Source: Pochonia chlamydosporia 170 (lineage: Eukaryota > Ascomycota > Sordariomycetes > Hypocreales > Clavicipitaceae). Taken from it: a DNA stretch of 64,000 nt. Location of the stretch: positions 124,001-188,000 of the forward strand of contig NC_035795.1 in assembly GCF_001653235.2 (NCBI RefSeq), read 5' to 3'. Both the position numbers and the translations under genes were made by a program. The notes beneath the pieces were generated by a model, which saw only the letters and a program-made list of their open reading frames with translations, had not been told where the DNA came from and ran no database searches. Position 1 is the first letter of the stretch. The number at the start of each line of letters is the position of its first letter. Below are positions 1 through 11,269 of this stretch, piece by piece.

Positions 1-3000
1 GCATCTCCGCATATCAGGTCTTTTAGACGAGTACTACGCCAACGGCATTGGCACTTTGGAGACGGCCGCATGGTTAGGAGGCGCTGTTCGACAGCTGACT
101 GACCATAACCCTCACCTCAAGATACTTGAGGTCGGAGCGGGAACTGGTGGTGCTACGAAGCGCATACTAGCTGGAGTCGGTAGCAACTTCCACTCGTATA
201 CCTTCAGTGACGTATCCTCCAGTTTTTTCGAGAACGCTGCCGATACTTTCGCGCCATGGAAGGACAAAATGGTTTTCAAGGTTTGCGATGTCGAGAAGGA
301 CCCTCTGACCCAAGGCTTTGCCGCGGGCGAGTATGACGTGGTGGTTGCCTCCTTCATCCTCCATGCCACGGCCAACCTGGATAGGACGGTCCGTAACATT
401 CGTAAGCTCGTAAGGCCGGGGGGCTATTTGGTGATTGGAGAAGCCACCGACGACGGTCCCTTCCAGGCCGGCTATGGCCTCATCTTCGGGACGCTATCTG
501 GCTGGTGGCTCGGTGCCGAAGAAGGCCGCAGCTTGTCACCGCTTGCGAGCGCTTCGCAGTGGGATGCCATCCTTCGACGGACTGGGTTTTCAGGTCTTGA
601 TACTACCGCGCCGCCGGACTTTTTCAGGGTCTTGGGTGTCGTCCTAGGTATAAGTCAAGCTGTTGATGATCGAGTCGAGTTTATAAGAGAACCCCTGGCC
701 GGATCGCTGGGACGGTCCAAGATTAGCAAGCTGGTCTTAGTCGGTGGAGAGACTGGGCCTGTTGGAAGTTTGGTTGACGAGCTTCTCAGTGTCCTAGGGA
801 ATATTTCTGAAGACATCTTCGCCTATAAAACCCTCGAGCAAATTGACTTTGCGATTTGCGACGAATGCGCCACCGTCCTTGTGCTTTCAGAGCTCGACTA
901 TCCCATTTTCAACAGCTTGAACCCCGAGAAGTGGCACCATTTCAGAGAGCTGTTCGTTGGGCAGCGAACGGTTCTCTGGGTCACGACTGGTCGGAATGAC
1001 AACGAACCATACAGCAACATGGTTGTCGGATTCGGGCGCACTGCCGCAAATGAAAATGAAGACCTGCGTGTCCAATTCCTAGATTTCCCAGACTTGAGCA
1101 AGGTTGATGCTCGCACGATTGCCGAGAGTCTCTACGTTCTCTATAACACCAACCTTCCAGGCGACGATATCCTGTTCACCGCCGAGCCCGAGGTCATTGT
1201 CGATGAGACGGGCCGCCAGCTAGTTCCAAGACTTCGACAGATGCCTGTGCTGAATGACCGCTATAATTCTATCCAGCGCCCCATCGTTCGCGATATTGAT
1301 GCAAGTCATACAGTATTCGAACTCCGCCAGCAGGAGAGCGGCAGTTACTGTCGACCCCTGTCGAGATTTGAGCTGGAGCAGCAGACCACAGGCCGTTCCG
1401 ATGTGCTCGAGCTGAAGATTACACACACGAGTCTTTCGGCCGTAAAAACACTTGCCGGTTACCAATTTGTGGCTCTGGGAGTGGACTCCGCCGAACGCTC
1501 CTATGTTACGTTCACGGCTGCTCCAAAGTCTAGGATGCAGGTGCGCAGTGAGCTCGCAGTCGGTTGCGACATGATTGACTCGAGCCTGCCCTCAGCTGCG
1601 CTCGTGGCTTTATTTCTCGCTGTTTCTGGGACCAAAGCCATCGTCGATCCGTTGCTCGGGGGGCAAGGAGTCCTGGTACACAACCCGTCCGAATACGCTG
1701 CCTGCGTGCTCAGCGCTTATGCCTCCGTCAAGGGAGCCAATATCACTTTCACCACCGACTTTGAGGGGCCGCCAGCCTCTACGGCTTCCTGGATCTGCCT
1801 TCCCCCATTCGTTGCTTCGTCCGATATGCATGATGTCCTGCCTCGGGAGGTGTCTTGCTTCGTCGACCTGTCCACTGAGACATCCACTAACGTGCCGATC
1901 ATACTGTCCACCCTGTCACCGTTGACGCGCGTTGAGACTGCAAATAGCTTGTTTTCGAGATCCTCTGCTGGCAGCTCCTTTTCTAGTACCTTTCTAAGTG
2001 AGACCTTGACGGCTCTGGTTCGGGACGTCAGCCAGATCGCATCCATGATAAAGAGCCGCTCCTACCCTATTGAGCCAGTAAATATAGGCGATGTGGCAAG
2101 TGGCATGCGGCCAGAAAATATATTCACTGTTGTCGACTGGGCTGTTGGAGCCCCCTCGCTCCCCATGCGTGTGGTCAGATTGGACCCGAAGCCGATTCTC
2201 AAAGACGATAGAACCTACTGGCTGTGCGGAATGTCAGGGGGCTTGGGACTGAGTCTTTGCGATTGGATGATCGAAAATGGTGTGAAATACCTGGCTCTCA
2301 CGAGCAGAAACCCCAACATAGAAGTTGCATGGCTAGACGCCCACAAAAAGAACAATGTCACCATCGAAATTCTCTCTTGGTAAGTTCAGCAACCCCTTCG
2401 GGGTAACGTTGCCTTCGACGACTTTGCTGACGATTTGACTATAGCGACGTAACGAACCAGGATGCTCTTCGCGCTGTTCACAACCACATTGTCAAGACAA
2501 TGCCTCCCATCGCCGGTGCTGTCAACGGCGCAATGGTCTTGAAGGACGTCTCGGTGGGGAACATGTCGCTCGAGGATGCAGAGATTGCGATCCGCCCCAA
2601 GATACTCGGAAGCATCCACCTGGACCGCATTTTTTACGATGTGAATCTTGACTTTTTCGTCCTGATGTCCTCAATGAGCGGCGTTATCGGGACGGTAGGT
2701 CAGGCAAACTATGCAGCAGCAAACGCAGGCATCTGTAGCTTGGCTGCCCAGCGCAGGAATCGCGGCCTGAACTCCTCGTGCATCAACGTCGGCATGATAA
2801 ACGGTGTCGGCTATATCACGCAATCCGACCGGAATCTGGATGATGCCATGGAGCGGCTGGCTGCGGTGCATTTGTCAGAGACCGACTTCCATCAAAGTTT
2901 CGTCGAAGCCATCGAGGCTGGTTATCCAGACTCACCAAACGGGCCTGAGCTCACTCTTGGCCTCAAGGAAATTTGGAGTGACGCGGTCAATCTTCCGAAG

Positions 3001-3605
3001 TGGGCTCCAAACCCAAAATTCTCTCACTTTGTCGTAAAGAGGGCTGCCGAGGTCGAAGAGCGATCGGATCAAGGCAGCGGCGCTCCTCTATCGGAACAGC
3101 TACGAGCTTGCAAGAGCAACGAAGCCGTTATTGCAGTCGTAAACCGTAAGTATAGTTCTGGTTCAGTTCTAAGGTGTTGTAATGGCAGTTTGGTAACCAG
3201 AAGATAGATGCATTTTGTACTCAACTTCGCCGAATACTGCAACAGCCTACGCCCGACGAGGAGCTGCTGCAGAAGGATAGCACGTCTTTGGGACTAGACT
3301 CTCTAATCTCTGTAGATATTCGGTCATGGATTCTGAAGAATTTCCAGGTTAACATCCCGGTGCTTACGATTATGAGCAGCGACGTCCAAATGTCCAGGCT
3401 AGCCCAACTTGCAGCAGAGAATATCCCAGCTGCAATGATTCCTGAAGTCCCTAATAGTACAACAATGCCGAATGACATTTCCGACCTACTCGACATGAAA
3501 TCTGATCCATCGACAGAGCTAGATAGTACCGCCTCTGGCGACTCTCCACAATCTTCTGTGACAACCACAGGACGGACCCCGTCGAAGTCAGGAAATAAGA
3601 TGTAG
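1..3605 (+). CDS. Reducing polyketide synthase, C-terminal part (MT, degenerate ER-like region, KR, ACP); 5' end outside window
   Basis: The reading frame is already open at the first base, so this is the 3' part of a large PKS gene. Exons are about <1-2379, 2445-3145 and 3208-3605, both introns having GTAAGT donors and ATAG acceptors. A C-methyltransferase domain comes first (SAM motif LEVGAGTGGATKRIL). About 450 residues follow that resemble the structural KR plus a reductase-like region with no visible glycine-rich NADPH loop. Next is a ketoreductase (GMSGGLGLSL nucleotide loop, CDVTNQDALR across intron 1, then the catalytic stretch SSMSGVIGTVGQANYAAAN) and one carrier protein (LGLDSLISVDIRSW, Ser for phosphopantetheine). 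A Ser/Thr-rich tail of about 60 residues ends at TAG. There is no thioesterase, reductase or condensation domain. The arrangement resembles LovB or the PKS half of PKS-NRPS hybrids. It would build a reduced, C-methylated polyketide in the cytoplasm. Product unknown; no tailoring gene lies downstream in this window. Confidence 0.93.
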
Positions 3606-6600
3606 GATATAGTTAACTCTTACCTATTACTACGGTTTACAGTAGCTCAATTCTTCAAGTAGTAAAATACTTTCTATACAGCTAATATAAATTAAATAAT
3701 AAGTCAGCGTTTTGTTTCCTTTTTGCTCCTTTTCTTTATTCAACGTAATGGCACAATTGTCAGATCGGCGGGCAGGAAACCCGCCAAGAACCACCTGGAA
3801 TCCGTCTGGGAACGAGGAGTTTGTGCGTCAAAGAATGAGGCTGACCCGAATACACGGATGCTTTCCTTCGCAGAACAAAGTCCACGGTTGGAAAGAGCTG
3901 GCTGGCTGGGAAGCAATGCTAAGGACCGGAGATCGAGAGCTTCTCCAGACATGATTGAGATGCCTCGCCTACAGGCGGGCCAACAGCATGTACTTTTACG
4001 CGTCAATATCAATTGCCCAGAAAACAATGTGGCAAGCATATTGGACGAGAGAAGAATTGTGGTTGTAATGAATTTGGTTGACCCAATAATGGACCTATGT
4101 AAGTGGACCGTGAGAAGCACAAGCCGTAACATCCTGTGCTAGGTCCGCAGCATCAAACCGCTCTCATCCTCAGCCGAACCATTCTAGCTCGTTCGCCGGC
4201 TAAGGACCACAGGGGAATACCAGAATCTGGCGCAAAACATGATTGGCATTCGTTTGCGCACCTACTGGCTTGACCCTGTTGTGCGGCAGAGGTTTACAGG
4301 AATGCGGTTCAGCACGAAAGATCTCCGCTTGCAGTTTGTGGCAGAACTAATACTGAAATCCTAATAAATGTAAGGCTGGTAATACTAGTAGGAGTGCCGT
4401 CACTTGCGACTTGATAGACCCGAGTCTCCGCGTGGAAGTAGTTGATTGGATTGACGATGCCGGGGAGCCTGAAAGTAACGATGAGAATGACACCAGTATG
4501 ATGATGGAATTGATGACAATAGTGAAGACAACAGCGATAAAATAAGCAATAGTAGCTACGACGAGATGTGTGGCGATAACAGCGATGGGAGCTCCTACGC
4601 CGATAGCAGTGGCTATGACGCTGCTTCCGTTGTCTCTACTGGTATAGAGATGATGACGCTTGCATTTTGCTGTCCCATGATACAGACTTCCAGAAACGTG
4701 CCAGTGAGGTAGAAGGGTTGTTATGTGGGCTGTCGCTAGTGTTATTTGAAGAACGTCGTATACGGGCGGCTAGAGTCCACCGTGATCGCACCCTTCAGCA
4801 GTTACTCCAAAAGTCGGCAAATCTTCCTGCTGGTGGGAGACTTTACAACCCATCTCTCCGCACTTACGCAAAGCCAGAGGCTTGTACTTCTCGAGCGTGC
4901 TTTCGTCACTAACCCGATTGTTACCATACCCGCTAGGGAGTGGACTTTTTGTATTTGGAAAAAGCAGTTTTGTGTATGCCATACATAGTATAAATAGCGG
5001 GCTGAGCGTCGGAGGCGCTTTCAATGTTGACTAGCAAAGCGAATGTAAAGTTTTTTTGTGGAGGATGGTGTGTTGCCTGTATTAGAATTTGGGGATTGCA
5101 GGAGTCTCCTCGTCATCCCAATATATACGCTGACAACGCGATCCCTCTTGGCTGGTGACATTCCAGGCCTCTAGTTTTGAACTTGGAGGTTGTGTGCGGA
5201 ATTCAAACATGTAAATCTGGCAACCAGCTAAGAGCGACCAAAGCATCCTATCCAGCCATAAATCTCACAGAATGGTAAATGCTAGTTATGTGGGTTACCG
5301 GTTGGCAAAACGCCTGCGTTAAATGCAACTGTGGGGTGGTCTACATCCGCTGCTTTCGAAGATAAGATTATCAGCTATACTCGTTTCCGCTTTGAAATTG
5401 TGACAGGCCGGTATTGTACTTAGCAATTCTAGAATGTACTATAACAAACGCTCCCTTGCCAACCTTATTAAGTGGAGGCATTTAACGGATTGGGCTAACG
5501 TCTTTTCCATCGAATGCCACTAGTTTCGTCTATTTAAGAAAGAGATTCCACTCAATTGCAAGTTGGGGTCGCTACTTCTGCTGCGCCAAGATTGCTTCCG
5601 CTCATTATACTGTTCATTTACCATGTTATTTGCTGAGGCGCCTTAAGCGACGGATGCCATGCCGCAAGCTCTCAATGGGAGCTTTTTTGCGGGGTTTTAG
5701 TGTTTCGAGGTTCTTGGCGTTTCCACTGCGAATAAGGGTTGCATCTAAAGTAGGTAGCAGCGAAGAATTTACAGGATTAAGCTATGCAAGTTGACAGAAG
5801 GAGGGGGGGCAGCTCAAGGAAATAGTTGGGGCTATTAGCAAAGAGTCAGAGTAATAAAAGGTACATAGAGCGAGAGTTACCCAAATCTGCGCAAGAATGA
5901 AAGAGGAACAGTAACGACAGCGAAGAGGCGGCTGCGGTTTTGGGATTCAAGAAAGGTCAGTGTGCTAGGGAACTTGAAAGCTACTGCATACCACTTGCTG
6001 TTTTAGTCTAAGTGTTCGCTGTCTAGAATCTCTGTTATCTGCAACGTGATAACATATCAACTATAACCTAAAAAAGAAGGTATAGACTATAATTAGCATA
6101 GCCACACGGTTAATTTTAGCGCTAAATGTATATGAACTGCACGTGGCTAGCAGATATATATCTGAAGTGGAAGGTATCACTAAACTAACCATCAGTGGCC
6201 TCTCATGCTAGCCCTCCGCGAGTGTCTTCGCCAAACAAGTTAAAGCCACGGGAGCTAGTAGAAGAGGTGGTAGCTAAGTATTGTCATCTGGTAATTCTCA
6301 CACATCAACGGCTCACTAACAGCCAGTCGGGTGATCCTCACTCAAGTCTATTATCGCCGTACTATATGAGAAGAAATACGACAATATTTATGTAACAATA
6401 ACGGAAAGGGCTTTCAGATGAAATGATACGCAAGGGTAATGCCAATATGAGTGAGGCAATAGCGGCAGCGATAACAGTCTTAAGTAGTCCCGACAAAGAC
6501 AGGCTTACAGAGAACAACACTTGTCTAGCTACTTAGCATTTAAACACCGGAGTATAAATTAGTCTAACCACTATTCCAACTTTCCAAATCTTGCCTAGTA

Positions 6601-7143
6601 AGCAAAGCAGTTGGTAGATAACTATAGGCTTAACTTATCTAGGATTGTGACGTTCTCTATCAAGCGCCAAATAAATGCCCGTCGATTAACTCTAAAGGTA
6701 TCTCTGAATATTGCCAAGAGCTCACCACCAAAAGCTCCAGCCCATCCCACCTGCACTAATTTTTATTGCTACCTGCCTATTAGCCTGTCTTTGCGTCCTG
6801 CCAAGACCATATGCACTGGTAAAAAGGTTCCCCAACCCTATTACCTTACTAATATGTGGCGAAATCACAGGTCAGATTAGAACTTATCGGGAAGGCGAAT
6901 TTCGTAACAATTAGCCTAAGAAGGAGAAATACGTTGGGTAATTCTAATGTAACCTGCCATAAGATTACGGTGGTTATGTTCCCTCAACTTAGACAAGTAT
7001 AAATAAGTAGGCTTGTTTCCATTCTATCTGACAATTGATACGGAGCATCCTAGAGTCATCTTATTTAACTATCCAATTTCACACCTTAGCTTCGCAATCT
7101 GAATTTTATTTCACAAGAATCAACTCCTTTTGTCTAGCTAGAT
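3606..7143. other. Gene-poor region with degenerate coding remnants
   Basis: No intact gene could be supported in these 3.5 kb. Between about 4140 and 4700 there are broken coding traces. One is a frame reading VTCDLIDPSLRVEVVDWIDD. It passes, after an apparent one-base shift near 4498, into a strongly acidic Asp/Ser/Asn-rich stretch (about 4500-4640). Frames on both sides are interrupted by many stops. The rest is AT-rich, with only short random open frames. It may be a decayed gene or transposon worn down by mutation, but I cannot assign a family. Confidence 0.5.
6999..7006 (+). promoter_or_regulatory. TATA box-like element of the serine protease gene
   Basis: TATAAATA lies 138 bp upstream of the protease ATG at 7144, in an otherwise gene-free stretch. 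Position and sequence suit a fungal core promoter. The assignment is by position only. Confidence 0.4.
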
Positions 7144-8286
7144 ATGGAGCTCACCCGACTTCTTAGCGTTATGGCCGTCGTCCTGCCTGTTGTGTATGGC
7201 GCCCCGGCTCAGGCTACAAGAGACCTCCACCCGGACATTCTATCTGCTATGAAGCGTGACTTGGGGCTTGATGCTGAGCAGGCCTCTTCTCGTGTTGCGA
7301 GGGAGATGGGCGCTTCTGAGGTCATTAAGAAGCTGCAAAGCTCGACTGGCAAGTCGTTCGCTGGAGGCTGGGTCTCTGATAATGGAATGACAATTAATAT
7401 CGGCGTTACCGATAAGGCCTTGGCTGATGAGGTAACTGCTGCTGGAGCCAAGCCAAAGATTATGGCCAACAGCCTCCTCAGGCTCCGCGATGCGAAGTCG
7501 GCGCTTGACAAACTAAACATCGCCGACACCTTGTCTTCTCAGGCAGACACAGCTAACTCAGGTATCGCTGCCTACTTCGTCGATGTTATTGCTAACAAAC
7601 TCGTGCTCGAAACATTGTCTGGCAGCATCGCCTCCGCAAAGAAACTAGCGGCACAGGTTGGGCTTGCGGAGTCTGAGTTTGAGGTCCGGATAGTGAATGA
7701 AATGCCCACGACATTTGCCACCGTCAGGGGCGGCGATGCCTACTACATCAACAACAGTGCGAGGTGCTCTATCGGCTTTGCAACTAGAACTGGCTTCGTT
7801 ACAGCTGGTCATTGTGGTGGCGTACGTTCGTCCACGACTACCAGCAACGGCGAGTCCCTAGGCAACGTTGGTGGCTCAGTCTTTCCAGGTAACGGGGACA
7901 TGGCCTTCGTCACTTCTCCTAGTGGAACAACCCTCCGGGCCTTCATCAACGGCTACGGGCGCGCTGACCTACCCGTTAGGGGCAACAGGGTTGCTAGCGT
8001 TGGATCGGCCATCTGCCGGTCCGGTTCAACCACTGGTGTTCGCTGTGGTACAGTTCAAAGCTTCGATTCGACTGTGAACTACCCTCAAGGATCTGTTACA
8101 GGCTTGACCCGAACTAATGCCTGCGCTGAAGGTGGCGACTCGGGCGGCTCTTGGTACGCTGGTGATCAGGCTCAGGGAGTTACCTCTGGAGGTAGCGGCA
8201 ATTGCAAATCCGGCGGTACCACATACTTCCAGCCACTTAACGAGATCCTAAGCACTTGGAGATTGACTCTCGCTACTACGGCTTGA
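7144..8286 (+). CDS. Secreted chymotrypsin-like serine protease (S1 family, actinomycete/alpha-lytic type)
   Basis: Intronless gene for a 380-residue prepro-enzyme. A signal peptide (about residues 1-19, ending VVYGA) is followed by a long propeptide to about residue 190, then the protease domain. The catalytic triad is visible as His223 in TAGHCGG, Asp252 in GNGDMAFV and Ser333 in GGDSGGSW. Six cysteines (208, 224, 291, 301, 327, 354) fit the three disulfides of streptogrisin/alpha-lytic proteases. Layout and length agree closely with the CHY1 chymotrypsin described from Metarhizium anisopliae, for which transfer from an actinomycete was proposed. It is expected to be secreted and to degrade host or environmental protein. 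It stands alone in a gene-poor region, with a TATA-like box upstream and no neighbour within 2 kb. Family assignment is firm; substrate preference is inferred. Confidence 0.93.
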   Translation: MELTRLLSVMAVVLPVVYGAPAQATRDLHPDILSAMKRDLGLDAEQASSRVAREMGASEVIKKLQSSTGKSFAGGWVSDNGMTINIGVTDKALADEVTAAGAKPKIMANSLLRLRDAKSALDKLNIADTLSSQADTANSGIAAYFVDVIANKLVLETLSGSIASAKKLAAQVGLAESEFEVRIVNEMPTTFATVRGGDAYYINNSARCSIGFATRTGFVTAGHCGGVRSSTTTSNGESLGNVGGSVFPGNGDMAFVTSPSGTTLRAFINGYGRADLPVRGNRVASVGSAICRSGSTTGVRCGTVQSFDSTVNYPQGSVTGLTRTNACAEGGDSGGSWYAGDQAQGVTSGGSGNCKSGGTTYFQPLNEILSTWRLTLATTA

Positions 8287-10357
8287 GTTTAGCTAGCCTT
8301 GAGTATTACGTAGAAGAAGGACAACCGTAACCGTCCCGTATATATACTGCTTCGTATATCACTAATTCTACACTTGTCGGTCTTATCATACTCGCTTATC
8401 TTATGCTAGAGGTTGTTGTGGTTAAACTTACCTCTGATTGATTATGGCTGGCGGGTCTTATGCATCCATTTGGTACGTGGCACGGCTCGTGCTAGTTGGA
8501 AGTAACTTGCCCTGCCTAAGAATGTCTTGGGACATAACTAGCAACAAGCTAATACTTCCTTAAAGCTGTTGGATTTCAGCCAAACTAGGTAGTCAAGATG
8601 TAAGTATAGGTCTAATTTCAATCCTCTTCATGTTTCCCTTAAATGCATGCGTAGGTAAAGCTTAGTTACTCTAGAATGAAGACACAGGGCAACATGTCTG
8701 TGAAAGTTGCTGCGTCATCAAGTGAATCGAGGAACTGTTCTCGATAGACAACGCCGATCCGCCTGTTATCGTCATGTTCACCGTGTCCTGATTTAACATG
8801 GTGGATCTGAATCTTCTACTTCCTCTCAGGGACTTGTGAGAGCAGGCAACGCTTTTCGGGGACTTGGACGTTTCGTGGCGATATAGATGCGACGAGGCCT
8901 TTGCCTGCTGCAACGAGAAGATATAGGCTTCTCGCGGCTGCATTTTAATTTGGCGGCATTGCAAGCTTCGCAAGTGCTTCTAAGTCCCAATTTCTGCATA
9001 ATATTGACTATTGGCGTTTAGGGCAGACAAACTCACGTCTTAAGGACCTTGCAATGCTACGCGCAGGACTGAACAAGTCACTGCTTGCTAAATGGGATTT
9101 CTCACGCGAATTCGTGGGTGACAGAATCGTCAATGTATTCGACGGTAGCGGTCATGGTCAACTAATCAATGCTCTGACTATGGCAGTCACTGCCAGTGAC
9201 GGGGATAGCACGAAGTCTGACTGGACTAAAGCTCGCTATGGTTGCGATTCAACCCGCTTTCACGAATGTGATCTCCACGATGCAAACTGGGACACCGATA
9301 TCACCATAAACGGCCACAACAAGCAGCGCAGCTGGAGCAAGAACAACGTACATAATATCCACAGTTACTGTGAGCGCCTCCAAGATGATTAATGTCCTAA
9401 AGAAACCCCAAATAAAAAGAAACAAACAACCACAAGTGAAGCTTACCCACGACCTAAACATCACAGTGTCTTGCATACGGCGCAAATGAGTTTGCTACAC
9501 TGCAGCTTCCAAATTGGGAAACTCGAAAGGACAGTCATAATGCTATCATTCAACAATGGCAAGATACAGGACTTTCGTGTTGACATGTTCAAATGACCAG
9601 TCTGGAGTGATCTATCCAACAGCCAAGCAGCCGATTATGAATATGCGCCCTGACTACCTATATTCATTGGCTGTTGGACAAACCCATGCCCTTAGACGCA
9701 GACTTGATTGGACTCGAGTTTCGAGAAAGAAGCGGTGTTCCTTACGACGTGGCTTGTGATCACGACTCGTACACCTTTGGTGGCCATGCAGTCCGACGCT
9801 ACGGCACCACCGGAACTGGTTTCAATCCCGTGTACCATACAGTGGAAACTCTGCAGCCCTATAAGCAGCATATCAAGCGCGGCGGCGGCAATGTTATGTA
9901 TTCTTGTAGCAATGGCTTCTATTGGATCGGCAGGGTCTTGGAGTACCATATTGGCGAACATAGGCTGGCAATAGCCCAGATATGGCCTGGATGTTTCAAG
10001 GCACTTACTGTGATAAAGTGATTGGTAAAAATGGACTCGCAGGTGGTGCAAGCGGTGCCGAGATCGACCAGGGTGATTGTCATCTAGGCAGCTCAGCCAA
10101 CACCAGTATCATAGGTACGAGCATTAGGCAATATAATCTCTATGCTATGTTACCTAAAGAAGCCGATTTTCCAATGGTGCAAACTTTAGGGACTCAGAAT
10201 AACGAGATTAGAGCCGACAAAACATATTACACATCCGGAGATAGCGGAGCATTGTTCAGTGTTGGGAAGGTTTTGCTCTGTGGGATGGAACAAATTTGGC
10301 AATGAGGTTGCTGGGCTTACAAGTAATGTATTGAGAGAATATTTTCAATAGAGCATA
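8287..10357. other. Intergenic stretch with unassigned open frames
   Basis: About 2 kb between the protease gene and the first inverted-repeat element. Several frames of 100-120 codons are open: 9054-9392 (+), 9674-10021 (+) and 9982-10305 (+). The last two overlap in different frames, and the second ends with a Gly/Cys-containing stretch (GTYCDKVIGKNGLAGGASG). I recognise no family. No signal peptide or convincing splice sites join them. They could be parts of a fast-evolving or decayed gene, or chance. Confidence 0.35.
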
Positions 10358-10478
10358 CAGTCTGTAGTCAAAGGTATTTGGACATATCTGGGTACACACT
10401 AACACAGCTTAATATATGCCTTAACAGACGACGCGATATGCGATACCTTCCTGCTTAAATACTTCTAACCCCCCACTG
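10358..10478 (+). mobile_element. MITE-like element, copy A (121 bp, TA-flanked)
   Basis: Starts CAGTCTGTAGTCAAAGG and ends ACCCCCCACTG, with TA directly on both sides as a likely target duplication. The two ends are imperfect inverted repeats. An internal block close to GACGCGATATGCGATACC is shared with four other places in the window. Length and TA flanks suit a non-autonomous Tc1/mariner or pogo/Fot1-type element. There is no coding capacity. Confidence 0.75.
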
Positions 10479-10869
10479 TAGTTACTTGCATTCCGGGTGC
10501 ATTGATTCAGCATCACCGAAGTCTAGTCCGGGACAGCATGGTTGAGAATGCTGAGTCAGTCTTTTCCAGCAACGGCGGCATTACTTCGCGTGGTAGGTGA
10601 AAGCCATTAGCACTTTCTGCCTCAACGTAGCTCTCGTGCACGTGCAATACATATGTTAGAGCTTTAATAAGGAGAGCACGTATTCTTTTGAACTATTATA
10701 AAACTAGAATCTCTGGGTTTGTGAAGTAAATTTGTATATTTGTCTTGCTGACTTAGTACAGAGCCGGACAATGTCCAAATTTGCAAAGGGCTCTGAAACC
10801 ACGACTGCCAGAGCCCTGAACCCTTGCAGAAATATAGCAGTTTAACGTAGCCTGTAGCTATTGCCTTAT

Positions 10870-11168
10870 TCAGGGGCAGACACACCAACAATAGCCACCA
10901 TTGCACTATAGAGAAGTCTAGTTAGCAGCAAACACAGAGGGCGGTATATGAGATACTTGACGTTGCATACCGCGGACCCGGGGCCACAAGAACCGCCATA
11001 TTTCTTCTGGCAGTATTCTGGGCACCTCCAGTAGTCATGTTGACCGCAATGTATGTCACTGCGAAAGCCGCCACGCTTGTCGAGGCCATTGTTGTCTCTT
11101 GGCTCGACTGCAAGACCTCCCATAGCACCAAGTGCCAGGGAAATGACGAGAAGCATGTTAGAGCGCAT
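10870..11168 (-). CDS. Secreted 8-cysteine defensin-like peptide precursor
   Basis: Two exons on the minus strand: 11168-10971 and 10905-10870. The 65-bp intron has donor GTATGC, a CTAAC branch site and acceptor TATAG. The predicted 77-residue precursor has a signal peptide (about residues 1-20, ending GAMGGLA), a short propeptide ending in a Lys-Arg (Kex2) site at 31-32, and a mature peptide of about 45 residues. That peptide has eight cysteines (41, 49, 53, 61, 67, 72, 74, 76). The CxxxC (CPEYC) and the late CxC inside GGYCWC fit the cysteine-stabilised alpha-beta fold, and GGYC resembles the gamma-core. If the intron is not removed, the frame reads on without the last cysteines, so splicing decides the fold. 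Likely role is antimicrobial or a host/competitor-directed effector. Fold class is inferred from cysteine spacing only. Confidence 0.72.
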
Positions 11169-11261
11169 GTTGGAAGGTAATGTGAAGGTTATAGAATCGT
11201 CCTCAAGTTCTCAGTGTGACTTGCTTGTCTGGTTTTAGCTTAATAGCAGACATAGCTTCTC

Positions 11262-11269
11262 ATTATATA
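11262..11269 (-). promoter_or_regulatory. TATA-like element of the defensin-like gene
   Basis: On the minus strand a TATATAAT-type sequence lies about 95 bp upstream of the precursor's ATG at 11168. Placement suits a core promoter and supports this start and strand. Confidence 0.35.
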
